A DNA stretch of 64,000 bases. Origin: Hydrangea macrophylla. Taxonomy: Eukaryota; Streptophyta; Magnoliopsida; Cornales; Hydrangeaceae. A program made the translations under genes and the position numbers. Shown in pieces: positions 9,780 to 20,269 of this stretch. The notes under the pieces were generated by a model, which searched no databases, was not told where the DNA came from, and was given only the letters and a program-made list of their open reading frames with translations. Location of the stretch: the NCBI GenBank assembly GCA_033977485.1, contig CM066997.1:78338634-78402633 (forward strand), read 5' to 3'. The number at the start of each line of letters is the position of its first letter. The stretch's first letter is position 1.

Positions 9780-10693
9780 AAAATTGATGTTGTCAATATC
9801 AAGATATAAAAAGTGTTCTTTACTTTTCAAAAGATTTGTAATGTGAAAGCAAAGGTTGAACCCACAGGGATTGGTTAACTACAGCGACTTAATTTTAAAA
9901 CCTAACTTTAGTTAATTATGAAAACGGATTTTGATTTGATTTTAATTAAACTAATAACAATAAAAATAAAGCTAAACTATGAAAGCAGTTAAAAGTGTTT
10001 TTGTAAATATGTAAAGGGAACCTAGGATTGCAATTCCACCACTAGCTTCATAATAAGGGTATTTGTGAATTACTCTAGCTTATTACGTTGGATGAATATG
10101 GGGAATTGTGGCTACAAGCCCAATTCCTCCGTCAAGAGAATAATCATGGTTCAAGCACCAACATATTCCATCTTCGGTTAGCACGAATTATCTCACACTA
10201 AACTAGGGTTGTGACATAATTCGTCTAATCTAGGCATGGATTATTCAGATACTTGATAGCACAAATCAATAAAGCACCATCACATGTAAATAATCTAAAC
10301 AAGCACAGCAAGCATAGATCATTGAGCACATCACAGTCAAAATAGATCTAAGACAAGAATAAACTTTGAAAGCAATGATTTAATCAATAGAAGTACGATT
10401 TATTTATAAAAACCCTCGGAACATGTGACTATCATCCATACATAATAAAACTAAAATGAAAACATAAAATACTCCCTATTACTCGACTAGGGCTTCATTG
10501 AAACCCTAGATCTAGGTTTAGTTGGCCACAGAATTGCAGATCGGCAAGTAGTTGATGGAGGAGGCCATGGAGATCCTTGGTCTTCTTCTTCTTCTCCTTG
10601 CTTTTCCCTCTTCAAGGGCTGGAATTTCAGTCTATATGGCTGTATGTGTATGTATGTATGGGTGTGTAACCCTTCAATTGAAGCAAAATAGAG

Positions 10694-10702
10694 TATTTAT
10701 AG
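10694..10702 (-). promoter_or_regulatory. TATA box in AT-2 5' LTR
   Basis: Minus strand CTATAAATA, at the same place as the TATA-like runs of other AT LTRs and about 145 bases downstream of the CpG array. Confidence 0.65.
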
Positions 10703-10845
10703 AGTTTACAACAAGCTTTGGAAGCTTTCCTAACCCGAAACAAACTGAAACTGATATATTTTACAGTCTGGACGTCATTCAGCAGTTTCGTTTACACAGG
10801 AGTCTTCAGTATACTGAAATACGCATAATTAATTTTTACACATAT

Positions 10846-10931
10846 CGCGCGAGCGGGTCGTGCGAGCGCGATATTTGGCACCTCGCGCGCGCGGATCGCG
10901 CGAGCGATTTCTGGATTCTCGCGCGCGCGAA
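10846..10931 (-). repeat. CpG palindrome array in AT-2 5' LTR
   Basis: At least four overlapping self-complementary CpG words (TCGCGCGAGCG, CTCGCGCGCGCG and variants) in 86 bases of otherwise AT-rich U3. Confidence 0.75.
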
Positions 10932-11108
10932 CTGGCTTTTTCAGCTTCTTTTCTTCTGCTTTTTCACCCTGTTTAGCCTGATATACTTGATTTCTTCCAA
11001 AACCTGTCCGAAAATAGAAAACGAAGTAAAAATATACAAAAATAGGATAAAAAGGTACTAACAAATGCTCGTTAAGGCGTATAAATAGGATTTGTTCTCT
11101 CCCGATCA

Positions 11109-11113
11109 ACGAC
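11109..11113. repeat. Target-site duplication of AT-2, right copy (ACGAC)
   Basis: Matches 2574-2578 exactly. Confidence 0.93.
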
Positions 11114-12742
11114 ATCTCACTTTGAGATAAAGTCATCAATCATCGCACTACTCCCTTCATTCCATGGTCGTGTTAAAGAGGACCCATATCACCATTTAGG
11201 AGAATTTCAAGATATTAATGCAACCTTGAAAATACAAAACTTAATCGATGATGAGTTAAAATTGCGTCTTTTCCCATTTTCTCTAAAAGATAAAGCTAAG
11301 TATTGGCTCCAATCTCTTGAGCCAAACACTATCAAAACATGGGAAGGGTTGCACACTGTGTTCTTAAAAAAGTTTTTTCCCATCACCCGAACTAATCAAA
11401 TTCAGAAATCTATAATGAATTTCATGATGCAAGATGGTGAAACACTTTACGATATGTGGGAACAATTAAAAAAACTTTTACGCTCTTGCCCCCATCATCA
11501 AATCCCTAAGTGGCAATTGGTTCAAATCTTCTATGAGGGACTTATTCCCTCTGTCCGTAACACAGTCGATGCTATTTGTTCAGGGACGTTCCTCCACAAA
11601 AGCGCCTACGAGGCTTGGAAAATTTTTGAAACGTTAAGCGAAAACTCCATGCACCAAGCCGTGTCCGTCCGTCCGTCCTGAGGGGTGTCTTCCATCTAAA
11701 CCCAAGAGAGAGGAGCGTTTCGAGTCAAGTCATTAAATCAAAATACAAGAACTATCTAGAAAGCTTGACAAACTCATGAGGATGGGCCATATGTCCAGTC
11801 TACCTCCTTTCGAAAGTATGTGCATTGTGTGCTGAACCTTCTCATAATATCTTCACATGTCCTTTTGCTTCTCAATTCCCAGAGTTTGTCGAGCAACATA
11901 TTAACTCTATTCAACAATTCCTACGGAATGCTCACAACCCATCTGGAAATAATTACGATGCGCCATGGAGAAGTCACCCAAATGTTGGGTGGCGATCTCA
12001 AAATAATGAGGGTTTATATTCCTCCCAAAGACCACAAATTGAAACTAACTTTCCCAATGCATGGAAACATCAGTCTCAATAATATCAATATACACAACCC
12101 GACCCTCCTCTTCCTCCACCTCCACGTAATAATGCATTTGAGGAGAAAGTGTTAGCCTCACTTGAAAGTTTTGGTTTGGTGATCCAGTTAGTACACTCTC
12201 ACACACAATCTATTGCAAAGCTGGAGTCCCAAGTGGGACAAATAGCTAATACACTTAACCATTTGATCGAGAATAAGTTGCCAAGTCAACCTATTCAGAA
12301 ACCTAAGGGACAATGTGAGGTGGGTGGTACGAGTGAGCAGGTGAACGCTATTTCAACTAGGACGACTACTCGAGAGGAAGAAGTTGTTGAGATTCCGAGG
12401 GAGAGTAAGAGAGATGCAAATATTAATTCAAATCAAGAGAAAGGTGAAGACACGAGTCAAGTTAAGAAAGAAGATGAACCGGTCCCAACCAATCTTGTTT
12501 CGAAACTGCCTTTTCCACCAAACATTGAAGAACCGTCACATTTTTCAAAGAAAGGGTCGAAAACTGAAGATATTCTCGAGGTATTTAAACAAGTGAAAAT
12601 CAATATTTCATTCCTCAACGCTATAAAATCAATTCCCGCTTACGCTAAATGTCTAAAAGACCTGTGCACTCAAAAATGTAAGTTGCGTAGTCATACTCAG
12701 AAACATGTCTTCCTCACAGAAAAAGTAAGTTCAATCTTCTAA
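11109..12742 (+). pseudogene. AT-1 body 1 gag, main part
   Basis: Continues the gag cut at 2578. The capsid domain is readable from HFEIKSSIIA-like codons through LRLFPFSLKDKAKYWLQSL and LHTVFLKKFFP to HKSAYEAWKIFETLSE. A four-base GTCC duplication by slippage near 11664-11680 shifts the frame and ends it at 11681. The zinc knuckle (CAEPSHNIFTC) follows at about 11825 in another frame, then the coiled segment SIAKLESQVGQIANT and the charged C-terminal part from 12149. TAA at 12740-12742 replaces a Gln codon before protease. Not functional. Confidence 0.88.
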
Positions 12743-13464
12743 CATGCTCCTCCAAAATATAAAGATCCAGGTACACTAACGATTTTATGTGGCATTGGTG
12801 ACATTATCATTCATTGGGATCTCTTTGACTTAGGAGCAAGTGTGAGTCTCCTGCCATATACGATTTATAAACAACTAGGTCTATGTGAACTTAAATCCAT
12901 GGCCGCTACCATATAATTAGCAGATCGTTCTATTAAATTCCCTAGAGGAATCATTGAGGACGTCTTGGTAACAGTTGATAAATGATATTATCCTATCGAT
13001 TTCATGGTACTTGACACCGAACCAGTGATAGATGCTAGGAAACACACTCCTGTCATTCTTGGTCGTCCATTCTTAGCCATGGCCAACGCTCGTGTCAACT
13101 ATCGAACGGGAGTAATGAAAGTGTCGTTTGGGAACATGAACCTAAAATTTAATGTTTTTAACGCTATAGACCAACCTCCCAATGATGACGATTACCCATG
13201 TGTGGCAGAGAGTGGAGTTAGACAAGCTAATGAATCTAATAAATAATAAACATGAATAAAGGGAAGGAGATAATGCACAATGAATAGAAAAATCCTAATA
13301 ACCCGGATCCTAATGATGAATTTACTCGAAAGATGGGAAATCAATTTGAACCTGATTAGGGGGAATCGTTGTTCGAGTTAAAAAATAATGACATTATTTC
13401 AATTTTCCATCGGAGTCTCCCTAATGCCTTTAGGGGTACAAAGGCTGAGTTACGCCCTCCATGA
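12743..13464 (+). pseudogene. AT-1 body 1 protease and tail
   Basis: Same frame as the preceding gag segment. DLGASVSLLPYTIYKQLGL gives the Athila protease active-site block. Stops interrupt at about 12914 (ATI*LAD) and 12982 (DK*YYP). Clean reading returns from 13004 to 13246 with VILGRPFLAMANARVNY and DQPPNDDDY. The acidic tail to 13464 is recognisable by DPNDEFTRK-like codons but has further stops. Residue changes at several conserved sites suggest long decay. Confidence 0.85.
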
Positions 13465-13510
13465 GTCTTGAACTAGAATGGTCTAGCTCAAGACATAAAA
13501 GAAAGCGCTT

Positions 13511-13528
13511 CTTGGGAGGCAACCCAAG
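13511..13528 (+). other. Post-ORF hairpin, AT-1 body 1
   Basis: CTTGGGAGGCAACCCAAG, perfect 6-bp stem, identical to the AT-2 and AT-3 copies. Confidence 0.75.
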
Positions 13529-13673
13529 CTTTTATCGTTCCGTTTTCTCATTTTTGTACACTTTTTGTGTCATTTTGAGTCAGTTTTGGTCGTTCTGGAT
13601 AGGTTTAGGGGTCGGGAGCAATTTATTTTGAACTTATTTACATTAAAACAAGAGAGAAAAGAAAAAAGACATG

Positions 13674-13938
13674 TCGCGCGCGTGGCCCGCTTGCGCGACG
13701 TGTTGCTCGCGCGAGATTTTACCTTAGGAAAAAATTTTCAAACTTTTTATATATATGCCCTCAGATTCAGGTCACGCCTTAAGTCACGTGAGCGTGGGTA
13801 TTCTCCTGAGTGGCCCGCTTGCGTGGTCTTTTGCCTTAGGAATTTTTCTTTATGAAATTTAAAAGCAGCCTCAGATCTACCTCGCGGATGGACTCACGCG
13901 CGCGAAGGTCGCTTGCGTGGTCAGCTCGCGCGAGGGGT
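13674..13938 (+). repeat. CpG-rich units, AT-1 body 1
   Basis: Clusters at 13674-13715, about 13780-13830 (eroded) and 13880-13938, with GCGCGAG-type words in AT-rich surroundings; counterpart of 6215-6445. Confidence 0.65.
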
Positions 13939-14329
13939 TTTTTTTTTTTTTTTTTTTTTTTTGTGTTTTTCTCTGTTGTCTTACCTTCTTTCTCCTAAAC
14001 CTGGTCAGTTGTTTTTTTATCTTTTCTATTTGCTAACTTAGGATCCTTTTAGATCGAGTCTTTCTTTGTTTTGTTAGTTCAGTTTATGCTTTTTCTTTCT
14101 GACTTTCGTTAAGTCTTTCGATTTTAGTTTAGTTTCTTAACAAGCACGTTGTGGTCTGCATTACATATATCGTTGTTATTTTGTTTGTTTATTTTCTTTT
14201 GTCAAGTATTAAAAGGTGAATTAGTGGCTCCATTTGGAGCAATTGAACTTTATCGCCATATTATTATACATTTACCTGGTTTGTGATTGCCGAGATCGAG
14301 GTAATGTCGTTCCTTCCTTACATACTCTC

Positions 14330-14346
14330 CTTTCTATATTGCAAAT
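14330..14346 (+). other. Junction J1: 3' region joined to post-primer-site leader
   Basis: Left of about 14335 the sequence matches 18410-18438 of body 2. From about 14337 (ATTGCAAATTGCTACC) it matches 1785-1800, the last bases of the primer site and the leader. The internal polypurine-like motif, 3' LTR and following 5' LTR expected between are missing here. Confidence 0.85.
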
Positions 14347-14826
14347 TGCTACCTTTAGTTTTAGAATCTTAGTTTAGTAAATTCGTAAATATTAGATTAG
14401 ATTTTCTTTTTCTTATTTTCTGTTTTTATTTTGAGTCACTAACTATTCCGTTTATTTTGTAGTTTCTTGAGTCATCAAATTTTAGCATTTCAGAGTGAAA
14501 AAGCTTAGCACATCAAAGGATCTTACGCGAATAAAAAAATTGCAAAAAAAAAAAGAGCAAAAATTCAAGTAAATAGTTTCTTGTAAAATTCGCTACGGAG
14601 CACTGTAAGTCAGGGCGCTGAGACGCACTATTTATATTAGTTTAGGGTTGATTTGCATGTGCATTAGGTAGGAAACCCGGGGCGATGGGCTTTGACGTAA
14701 ATCACTACATAACGGGATAACTTTCATGCATCATAGTAGTTGTGTGCTTGTTGTCTTATTTGTGTGGTTGCTTTTCCTATTTGTTTGAGTTAGTCTTTAT
14801 CTTAGTGTCATTTTTTTATTTATTTA
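14342..14826 (+). other. Body 2 5' leader, non-coding
   Basis: GTAAGT at 14605-14610, the GGCGCTGAGACGC and CCCGGGGCGATGGGC blocks (14615-14695) and the T-rich tract before the gag ATG, as in other copies. No ORF. Confidence 0.6.
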
Positions 14827-16790
14827 ATGTTTGATACGCGTTCAAGCAAACACGAATTAGATTCTTTCGATCTTGAAATTGAACGTACCCTAAGAGTCAA
14901 TAGGTCCTCAACCCAAGCTTTTAGAGCTCTTTTGGTATTAGACAACAAATCAACTCCGAAACCATCGTCGTTATTTCAGGCCGAAATACAAAGTACCCTT
15001 AAACATTTAAGAAAAACTTGAACTATTAAAATCGACCCTATTCCAATGGCCAACTTAGGAAACAACGGGAATAACGGAAATAACATAAATAACCCTAATA
15101 TGCCCTCAACCTCCTCCACTAAAAGACTATTTCACTCCTATGGCCTACACGCCACCATCATGCATAGAGTTACCGGAGGTGACAACATCGTACTTTGAGA
15201 TAAAGTCATCTACCATCGCGCTACTCCCTTCATTCCATGGTCGTGTTAAAGAGGACCCATATCACCATTTAGGAGAATTTCAAGATATTTGTGTGACCTT
15301 GAAAATACAAAACTTAATCGATGATGAGTTAAAATTGTGCCTTTTCTCATTTTTATCTAAAACATAAAGCTAAGTATTGGCTCCAATCTCTTGAGCCAAG
15401 CACTGTCAAAACATGGGAAGGGTTGCATACTGCATTCTTACAAAAGTTTTTTCCATCACTCGAACTAATCAAATTTGAAAATCTATATTGAATTTCATGA
15501 TGCAAGATGGTGAAACACTTTACGATACGTGGGAATAATTTAAAGAACTTTTACGCTCTTGTCCTTATCATCAAATCCCTAAGTGTCAGTTGGTACAAAT
15601 CTTTCACGAGGGACTTATTCCCTCTGTCCATAACACAGTCAATGCTGTTTGTGTTGGAACATTTCTTCACAAAAGCACCGACGAGGCCTGGAAATATTTT
15701 GAAACATTAAGCAAAAGCTCCATGCACCAAGTCGTGTCCGTTTGTCCTGAGGGGTGTCTTCCACCTAAACCCAAGCGAGAGGAGCATTTCGAGTCAAGTC
15801 ATTCAATTGAAATACAAGAACTATCTAGAAAACTTGACCAACTCATGAGGATGGGCCATATGTCTAGTCTACCTCCTTCCGAAGTATGTGCATTGTGTTC
15901 TGAAGCTTCTCATTATATCTTCGCATGTCCTTCTGCTTCTCAATTCCCAGAGTTTGTCAAGCAGCACATTAACTCTATTCAATAATTCCCACAAAATGCT
16001 CACAACCCTTCGGGAAATAATTACGTGCGCCATGGAGAAGTCACCCAAATGTTGGGTGATGTTCTCAAAATAATGAGGGTTCATATTCCTCCCAAAGACC
16101 TCAAATTAAAACTAACTTTTCCAATGCATGGCAACATCGGTCTCAACATAACCCAACCCTTTGCCTCCTCCACCTCCATGTAATAATGCATTTGAGGAGA
16201 AAGTGTTGGCCTTACTTGAAACTTTTGGTTCGGTGATCCAGTTAATACACTCTCACGCACATCCATTACAAAGCTAGAGTCCCAAGTGGGACAAATAGCA
16301 TACACTAAACCGTTTAATCGAGAATAAGTTTCCAAGTCAACCTATTCAGAAACCTAAGGGACAATACAAGGTGGGTGGTACGAGTGAATAAGTGAACGCT
16401 ATTTCAACTAGGACGACTACTCAAGAGGAAGAAGTTGTTAAGATTCTGAGGGAGAGTAGGAGAGATGCAAACATTAATTTGAATCAAGAGAAAGGTAAGG
16501 ACACTAGTCATATTAAGAAAGAAGATGAACCGATCCCACTAATCATGTTCCAAAACTGCCTTTCCCATCAAACTTGAGGAACCGTCACATTTTTCAAAGA
16601 AGGGTAAAAAACTGAAGATATACTCGAGGTATTTAAACAAGTTAAAATTAATATTCCATTCCTCGATGCTATTAAAAAAATTTCCACTTGTGCTAAATGT
16701 CATAAAGACCTGTGCACTCAAAAGTGCAAGTTGCGCAGTCATAGCCCGAAAAAGGTCCTCGCGAAAAAAGTAATGTCAATCTTCCAGCAT
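14827..16790 (+). pseudogene. AT-1 body 2 gag
   Basis: The ATG at 14827 opens MFDTRSSKHELDSFDLEIE. A stop at 15019-15021 and small indels (about 15090, 15365, 15455, 15535) break it into pieces. Visible: Asn/Pro linker, the capsid start LPSFHGRVKEDPYHHLGEF (15215-15290), HKSTDEAWKYFETLSK (15670-15720), one zinc knuckle (CALCSEASHYIFAC, about 15890-15935) and the charged C-terminal part from 16392. A run of PKPKREEHFESSHSIEIQE and HMSSLPPSEVCALC is better preserved than in body 1. Non-functional; described from fragments in three frames. Confidence 0.87.
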
Positions 16791-17529
16791 GCTCCTCCAA
16801 AGTATAAGGATCCTGGAATGCCTACCATTTCTTGCCATATAGGTGACACTTTAATCCATCGGGCTCTCCTTGACTTACGGGCGAGTGTGAACCTTTTGCT
16901 ATACACGGTTTATAAACAATTAGGTCTAGGTGAACTAAAACCCACGGCCGCTACCATATAATTAGCGGATTATTCGTTTAAAATCCCTAAAGGACTCATC
17001 GAGGACGTTTTGGTAAAAGTTGATAAATGTTATTATCCCATCGATTTCATGGTCCTTGACACCGAACCTGTGCTAGATGCTAGGAAACACACTCTTGTCA
17101 TTCTTGGTCGTCCATTCTTAGCCACGGTCAATGCTCGTGTCAACTTTCAAACAGGGGTAATGAAAGTGTCATTTGGTAACATGAACCTAAAATTAAACAT
17201 TTTTAATCCTATTGATCAACCTCCCAATGATGACGATTACTCATGTATGGCGGAAAGTGATGTAAGGCACGCTAAAGAATATAATAGACAACAAAACTTA
17301 AGGAAGGGAAACTATATAGTGTAGTACACAGATGAACTTTAATGGAACAGACCTTACCAAACTGAATCTGAATGAAAGATTTACTCAAAAGGTGAAGAAT
17401 CGATTTGGAATCGAAAAAGAGGAACCGTCGAATGAGTTAACAAATAATGACACTATTTCAGTTTTCAACCTGAGTATCCCTAATGCCTTCAAGGGTACAA
17501 AGTCTGTGTTAAGCCTCCATGAGTCTTGA
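16791..17529 (+). pseudogene. AT-1 body 2 protease and tail
   Basis: From HAPPKYKDPGMPTISC the protease runs with LLDLRASVNLLLY, where the usual DLGAS has Gly changed to Arg, which should disable the active site. A stop at 16959-16961 (ATI*LAD) lies at the same codon as in body 1. The segment 17010-17324 is open with VILGRPFLATVNARVNF and DQPPNDDDYSC. The tail continues in another frame to 17529 with ERFTQKVKNRFGIEKEEPS. The stop shared with body 1 suggests that it was inherited from a common parent. Confidence 0.85.
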
Positions 17530-17568
17530 GTTAGAATAGTCTAGATGAAGATGTAAAAGACAGCTCTT

Positions 17569-17585
17569 CTTGGGGGCAACCCAAG
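17569..17585 (+). other. Post-ORF hairpin, AT-1 body 2
   Basis: CTTGGGGGCAACCCAAG: the 6-bp stem is kept while the loop lost one base, consistent with pairing mattering more than loop sequence, or simply with recent decay. Confidence 0.7.
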
Positions 17586-18240
17586 CTTTGATCATTCTAT
17601 TTTTTCATTTTTGTACACTCTTTGGTCATTTTGGGTCAGTTTTGAGTCAAATTTGGTCGTTCTGGACAGATTTGGAGGTCGGGGCCAATTATTTTGAACT
17701 TATTTACATTGAAAGGAAGAGAAAAGAGAAAAGAGAAAAGAGAAAAGAGAAAGAGAACATGTCGCTCACGCGGCCCGCTTACACGATGTGTCACTCATGT
17801 GAGTTTTTTTTGCCTTGGGAAAAAATTCTTAAACTTTATTGTAGATGCCCTCAGCCTCTGGTTATGCTTCAAATCGCGCACGCGAGGGCTGGTCGCTCGA
17901 TCGGCCAGCTTGAGCGATTATTTGACTTAGAATTTTTCTTACGAAACTTGACTATAAACCATAGTTTTACCTCGAGGAGGGAATCGAGCACGCAAGGGGT
18001 CGCTTGTGCAGCCCGCTCGCGTGAAGGGTTTTTTTTTTTCATTTTCCCTTTTATTCTCTTCTTCTCACTCTTAACCCTTACTTATGTGTTTTTCTCCATT
18101 TTGTTTGCTCTCTTAGGTCCCTTTTAGATCGAGTTCTTCTTTGTTTTGATAGTTTCGTTTGTGTTTTTTTTTTTTTAATTTTCGTTGAGTTTTTCGGTTT
18201 TAGTTTAATTTCTCAACAAGTATGTCACGGTCTGCATTAC

Positions 18241-18258
18241 ATATATATATATATATAT
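18241..18258. repeat. TA dinucleotide microsatellite
   Basis: About nine AT units, present only in this copy of the AT 3' region. Confidence 0.85.
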
Positions 18259-18455
18259 TTATTGGCTATCATTGTTCTTTTGTTTGTTTATTTTCTTTTG
18301 TCAAGTATTGATAGGTGAATTAGTGGCTCCATTTGGAGCATGTTTGAACTTTATTGCCATATTCATATATGTTTACCTGGTTTATGATTGCCGAGATCGA
18401 GGTAATATCATTCCTTCCTTACGTACTCTCCTTTCTTTCATTTTATTGTTTCATT

Positions 18456-18485
18456 AGGGACAATGAAAGGTTTAGGTTTGGGGGT
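18456..18485 (+). promoter_or_regulatory. Internal polypurine-like motif, body 2
   Basis: AGGGACAATGAAAGG followed by TTTAGGTTTGGGGGT. The last 13 bases (TAGGTTTGGGGGT) equal those before the last LTR (23461-23473). Distance to the next LTR is about 1.8 kb. Confidence 0.6.
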
Positions 18486-20252
18486 ATGCACTCACATGCA
18501 CATTATTATGCATGGATTTTTTGAAAAATTTTCTATACTTATGATTATATAAACGATGTTGTCAACGTTTTTGCAATCTCGAGTTGATACTTCTTGTTAT
18601 GTAACTTGGACTATTATAGAATGGTAAACATGAAAAGATGTGGTTAAACATTTGCTGAAGTCATGATGCGATGGTTAGGATATGTATTTTTTGAATTATA
18701 GTTTTATATCATAGATTTGCACACAAACCTATGTACTACACGTAGTCACTTGAATACATGTTTGATGTGAATTGTAATATAATTCGGATTTCTAGATAAC
18801 ACATGGTGGAGACTAAACCCAGTGAGATTTTGAGCTTATGTTTTCTTTTTAGAGGGTTATAAATACATTATGTGTTTATTGAATTTCATTGAAATAGCGC
18901 ATTAACTTGTTGTTATAGACTCATTATTCTTGTTTTGGTTTATAGTCAAATTAAAATATTTGTTACCATACTAATAATCTTCCGTCGTAAATGTTGAAGA
19001 ACCGTATCATCCTAGGATATGATTTTAGGCCTTCTTTGTTTTCCACCCTTTTTGACCTTTAACCTATCTAGATAAATGATAAATTTCTTTAGTTCGCCCC
19101 TTTGAGCCTTTAAAATGCCATTTTTCTTTAATCACTGTTATCTTTTTTTTGCTCCAACTTGGCCAACTTGGAGTTTACCACTGAGAGATTGATCAACTTT
19201 TAGTGGTGATAAGGCGATGTGTCTTTAGAAGAAGATGAAAACAAGATAATGTTGGGGTAGTTACCTTGGTATTCAGTGAATATTCATTTTAAAAGCAACA
19301 AAAAGGAAAAGAAAAGAAGAAGGAAAAAAGAAGAAAAGAAAGAAGAAAAAAAAGAAGAAAAAAGCCTGAAATTGAAAAAGAAATATGAAAGAAGAGATTG
19401 AAAAGATGAAAGTTGGTAGAAGAGATGATTGAAAGAAATCGAACATGCCTTACAACGCCATTTGAAAACTACCTAATGAATCCTTTCTATCCTTTTACAT
19501 TGCCTGAGCCACGTTACAACTTTTGAAAAGTCCTATTTGGCCCTAGAAACATGGTTTGGATATGTAAGTGACGGGAGGGAGATTAAAAAATGGTAACGGT
19601 TAATTTTTCTTGACTGTTGGCATCCTATTCATGAGACTACTGCTCTTTCGTGTCATGCGTTTTTTTTCTAGTCATATTTGAGCATTACTTGTTTTGAAAA
19701 CATATTTTGTTGGCTCGTATATACCCAAGAAATTGTACTGGTTTCTGAGTGTTTCATTTTAGAGTGTAATTAACATTGTGAGATTCGTAGTCGAAGCATA
19801 GTTGGATGGTCATCCGAGTTATATTCCATGTTCATGACATGAGCGTGTTCATTTGACTAACACATCATACACGTACAATTTTATGAGAAACTCTATTAAT
19901 TTATACGATGCATGTGCTTGGGATTATTTTTCATGACATAGGTAGACGTTTGGTTCTATTTCTTCTTGTTCGTTATTCTATTTCAAATCATTATTTTATG
20001 ATAAGGAGTATTGAACGTTATGTTTTTCGTTTTTAATAAAACTTTTAAAAATATAATGAAATAAAGATGGTTGTGGGTGTCTTATTCGACGAGAACCCTC
20101 ACGAGATTTCACTCGTCCTACTAGGGACACCTAGGGGTTTAAAAGGCTTGTTGCATATGCTAAATGCAATTGCGTTGCCTGCGATAGTGTGTTAGGATAT
20201 TTTTGTACTTTAATTTTATTTTTATGTTTTTCTTTGCTTGAGGACTAACAAA

Positions 20253-20269
20253 GTGTAGGTTTGGGTTTG
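20253..20269 (+). promoter_or_regulatory. Polypurine tract before middle LTR
   Basis: GTGTAGGTTTGGGTTT, a slightly decayed form of the family tract. Confidence 0.75.

Larger units (their letters stand above)
2579..11108 (-). mobile_element. AT-2: Athila-type gag-protease retrotransposon, nearly intact
   Basis: 8530 bp on the minus strand, flanked by ACGAC. Order in its own direction: 5' LTR (11108-9785), primer site (9779-9761), leader, gag-protease ORF (9277-6653) with one stop, hairpin, CpG units, internal polypurine-like site, polypurine tract (4060-4044), 3' LTR (4043-2579). No polymerase or integrase is present, and no large gap is evident relative to AT-1 and AT-3, so loss of pol predates the spread of the family. 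It is the least damaged copy here. The two LTRs have unrelated upstream U3 parts, which normal reverse transcription should not give. Confidence 0.93.
9785..11108 (-). repeat. AT-2 5' LTR with a foreign U3
   Basis: 1324 bp. The part from 9785 to about 10775 (R, U5 and TATA region) matches the 3' LTR. The upstream part (about 10776-11108) does not: it lacks the AT U3 and instead carries a CpG array (10846-10931) and a segment with AAACCTGTCC that resembles the region after the gag-protease stop (6508-6520). It still ends GATCA at the ACGAC duplication, so it is a true element end. Confidence 0.85.
13465..14335 (+). other. AT-1 body 1 3' non-coding region, truncated
   Basis: Holds the post-ORF hairpin (13511-13528), CpG units (13674-13938), a 25-T run (13938-13962) and the conserved block ending GATCGAGGTAATGTCG (near 14295-14310). 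It breaks off a few bases before where body 2 has its internal polypurine-like motif, and is joined to a second 5' leader. Confidence 0.75.
17530..20252 (+). other. AT-1 body 2 3' non-coding region, complete
   Basis: Hairpin (17569-17585), CpG units (17762-18027, eroded), a TA microsatellite (18241-18258), internal polypurine-like motif (18456-18485), purine-rich tract (19290-19425) and the conserved block GGGACACCTAGGGGTTT (20122-20138). No credible ORF. Confidence 0.75.

Noticed and set aside
10552..11139. Plus- and minus-strand frames of 115-169 codons
   Set aside because: They lie in the AT-2 5' LTR and cross the element boundary; composition artefacts.
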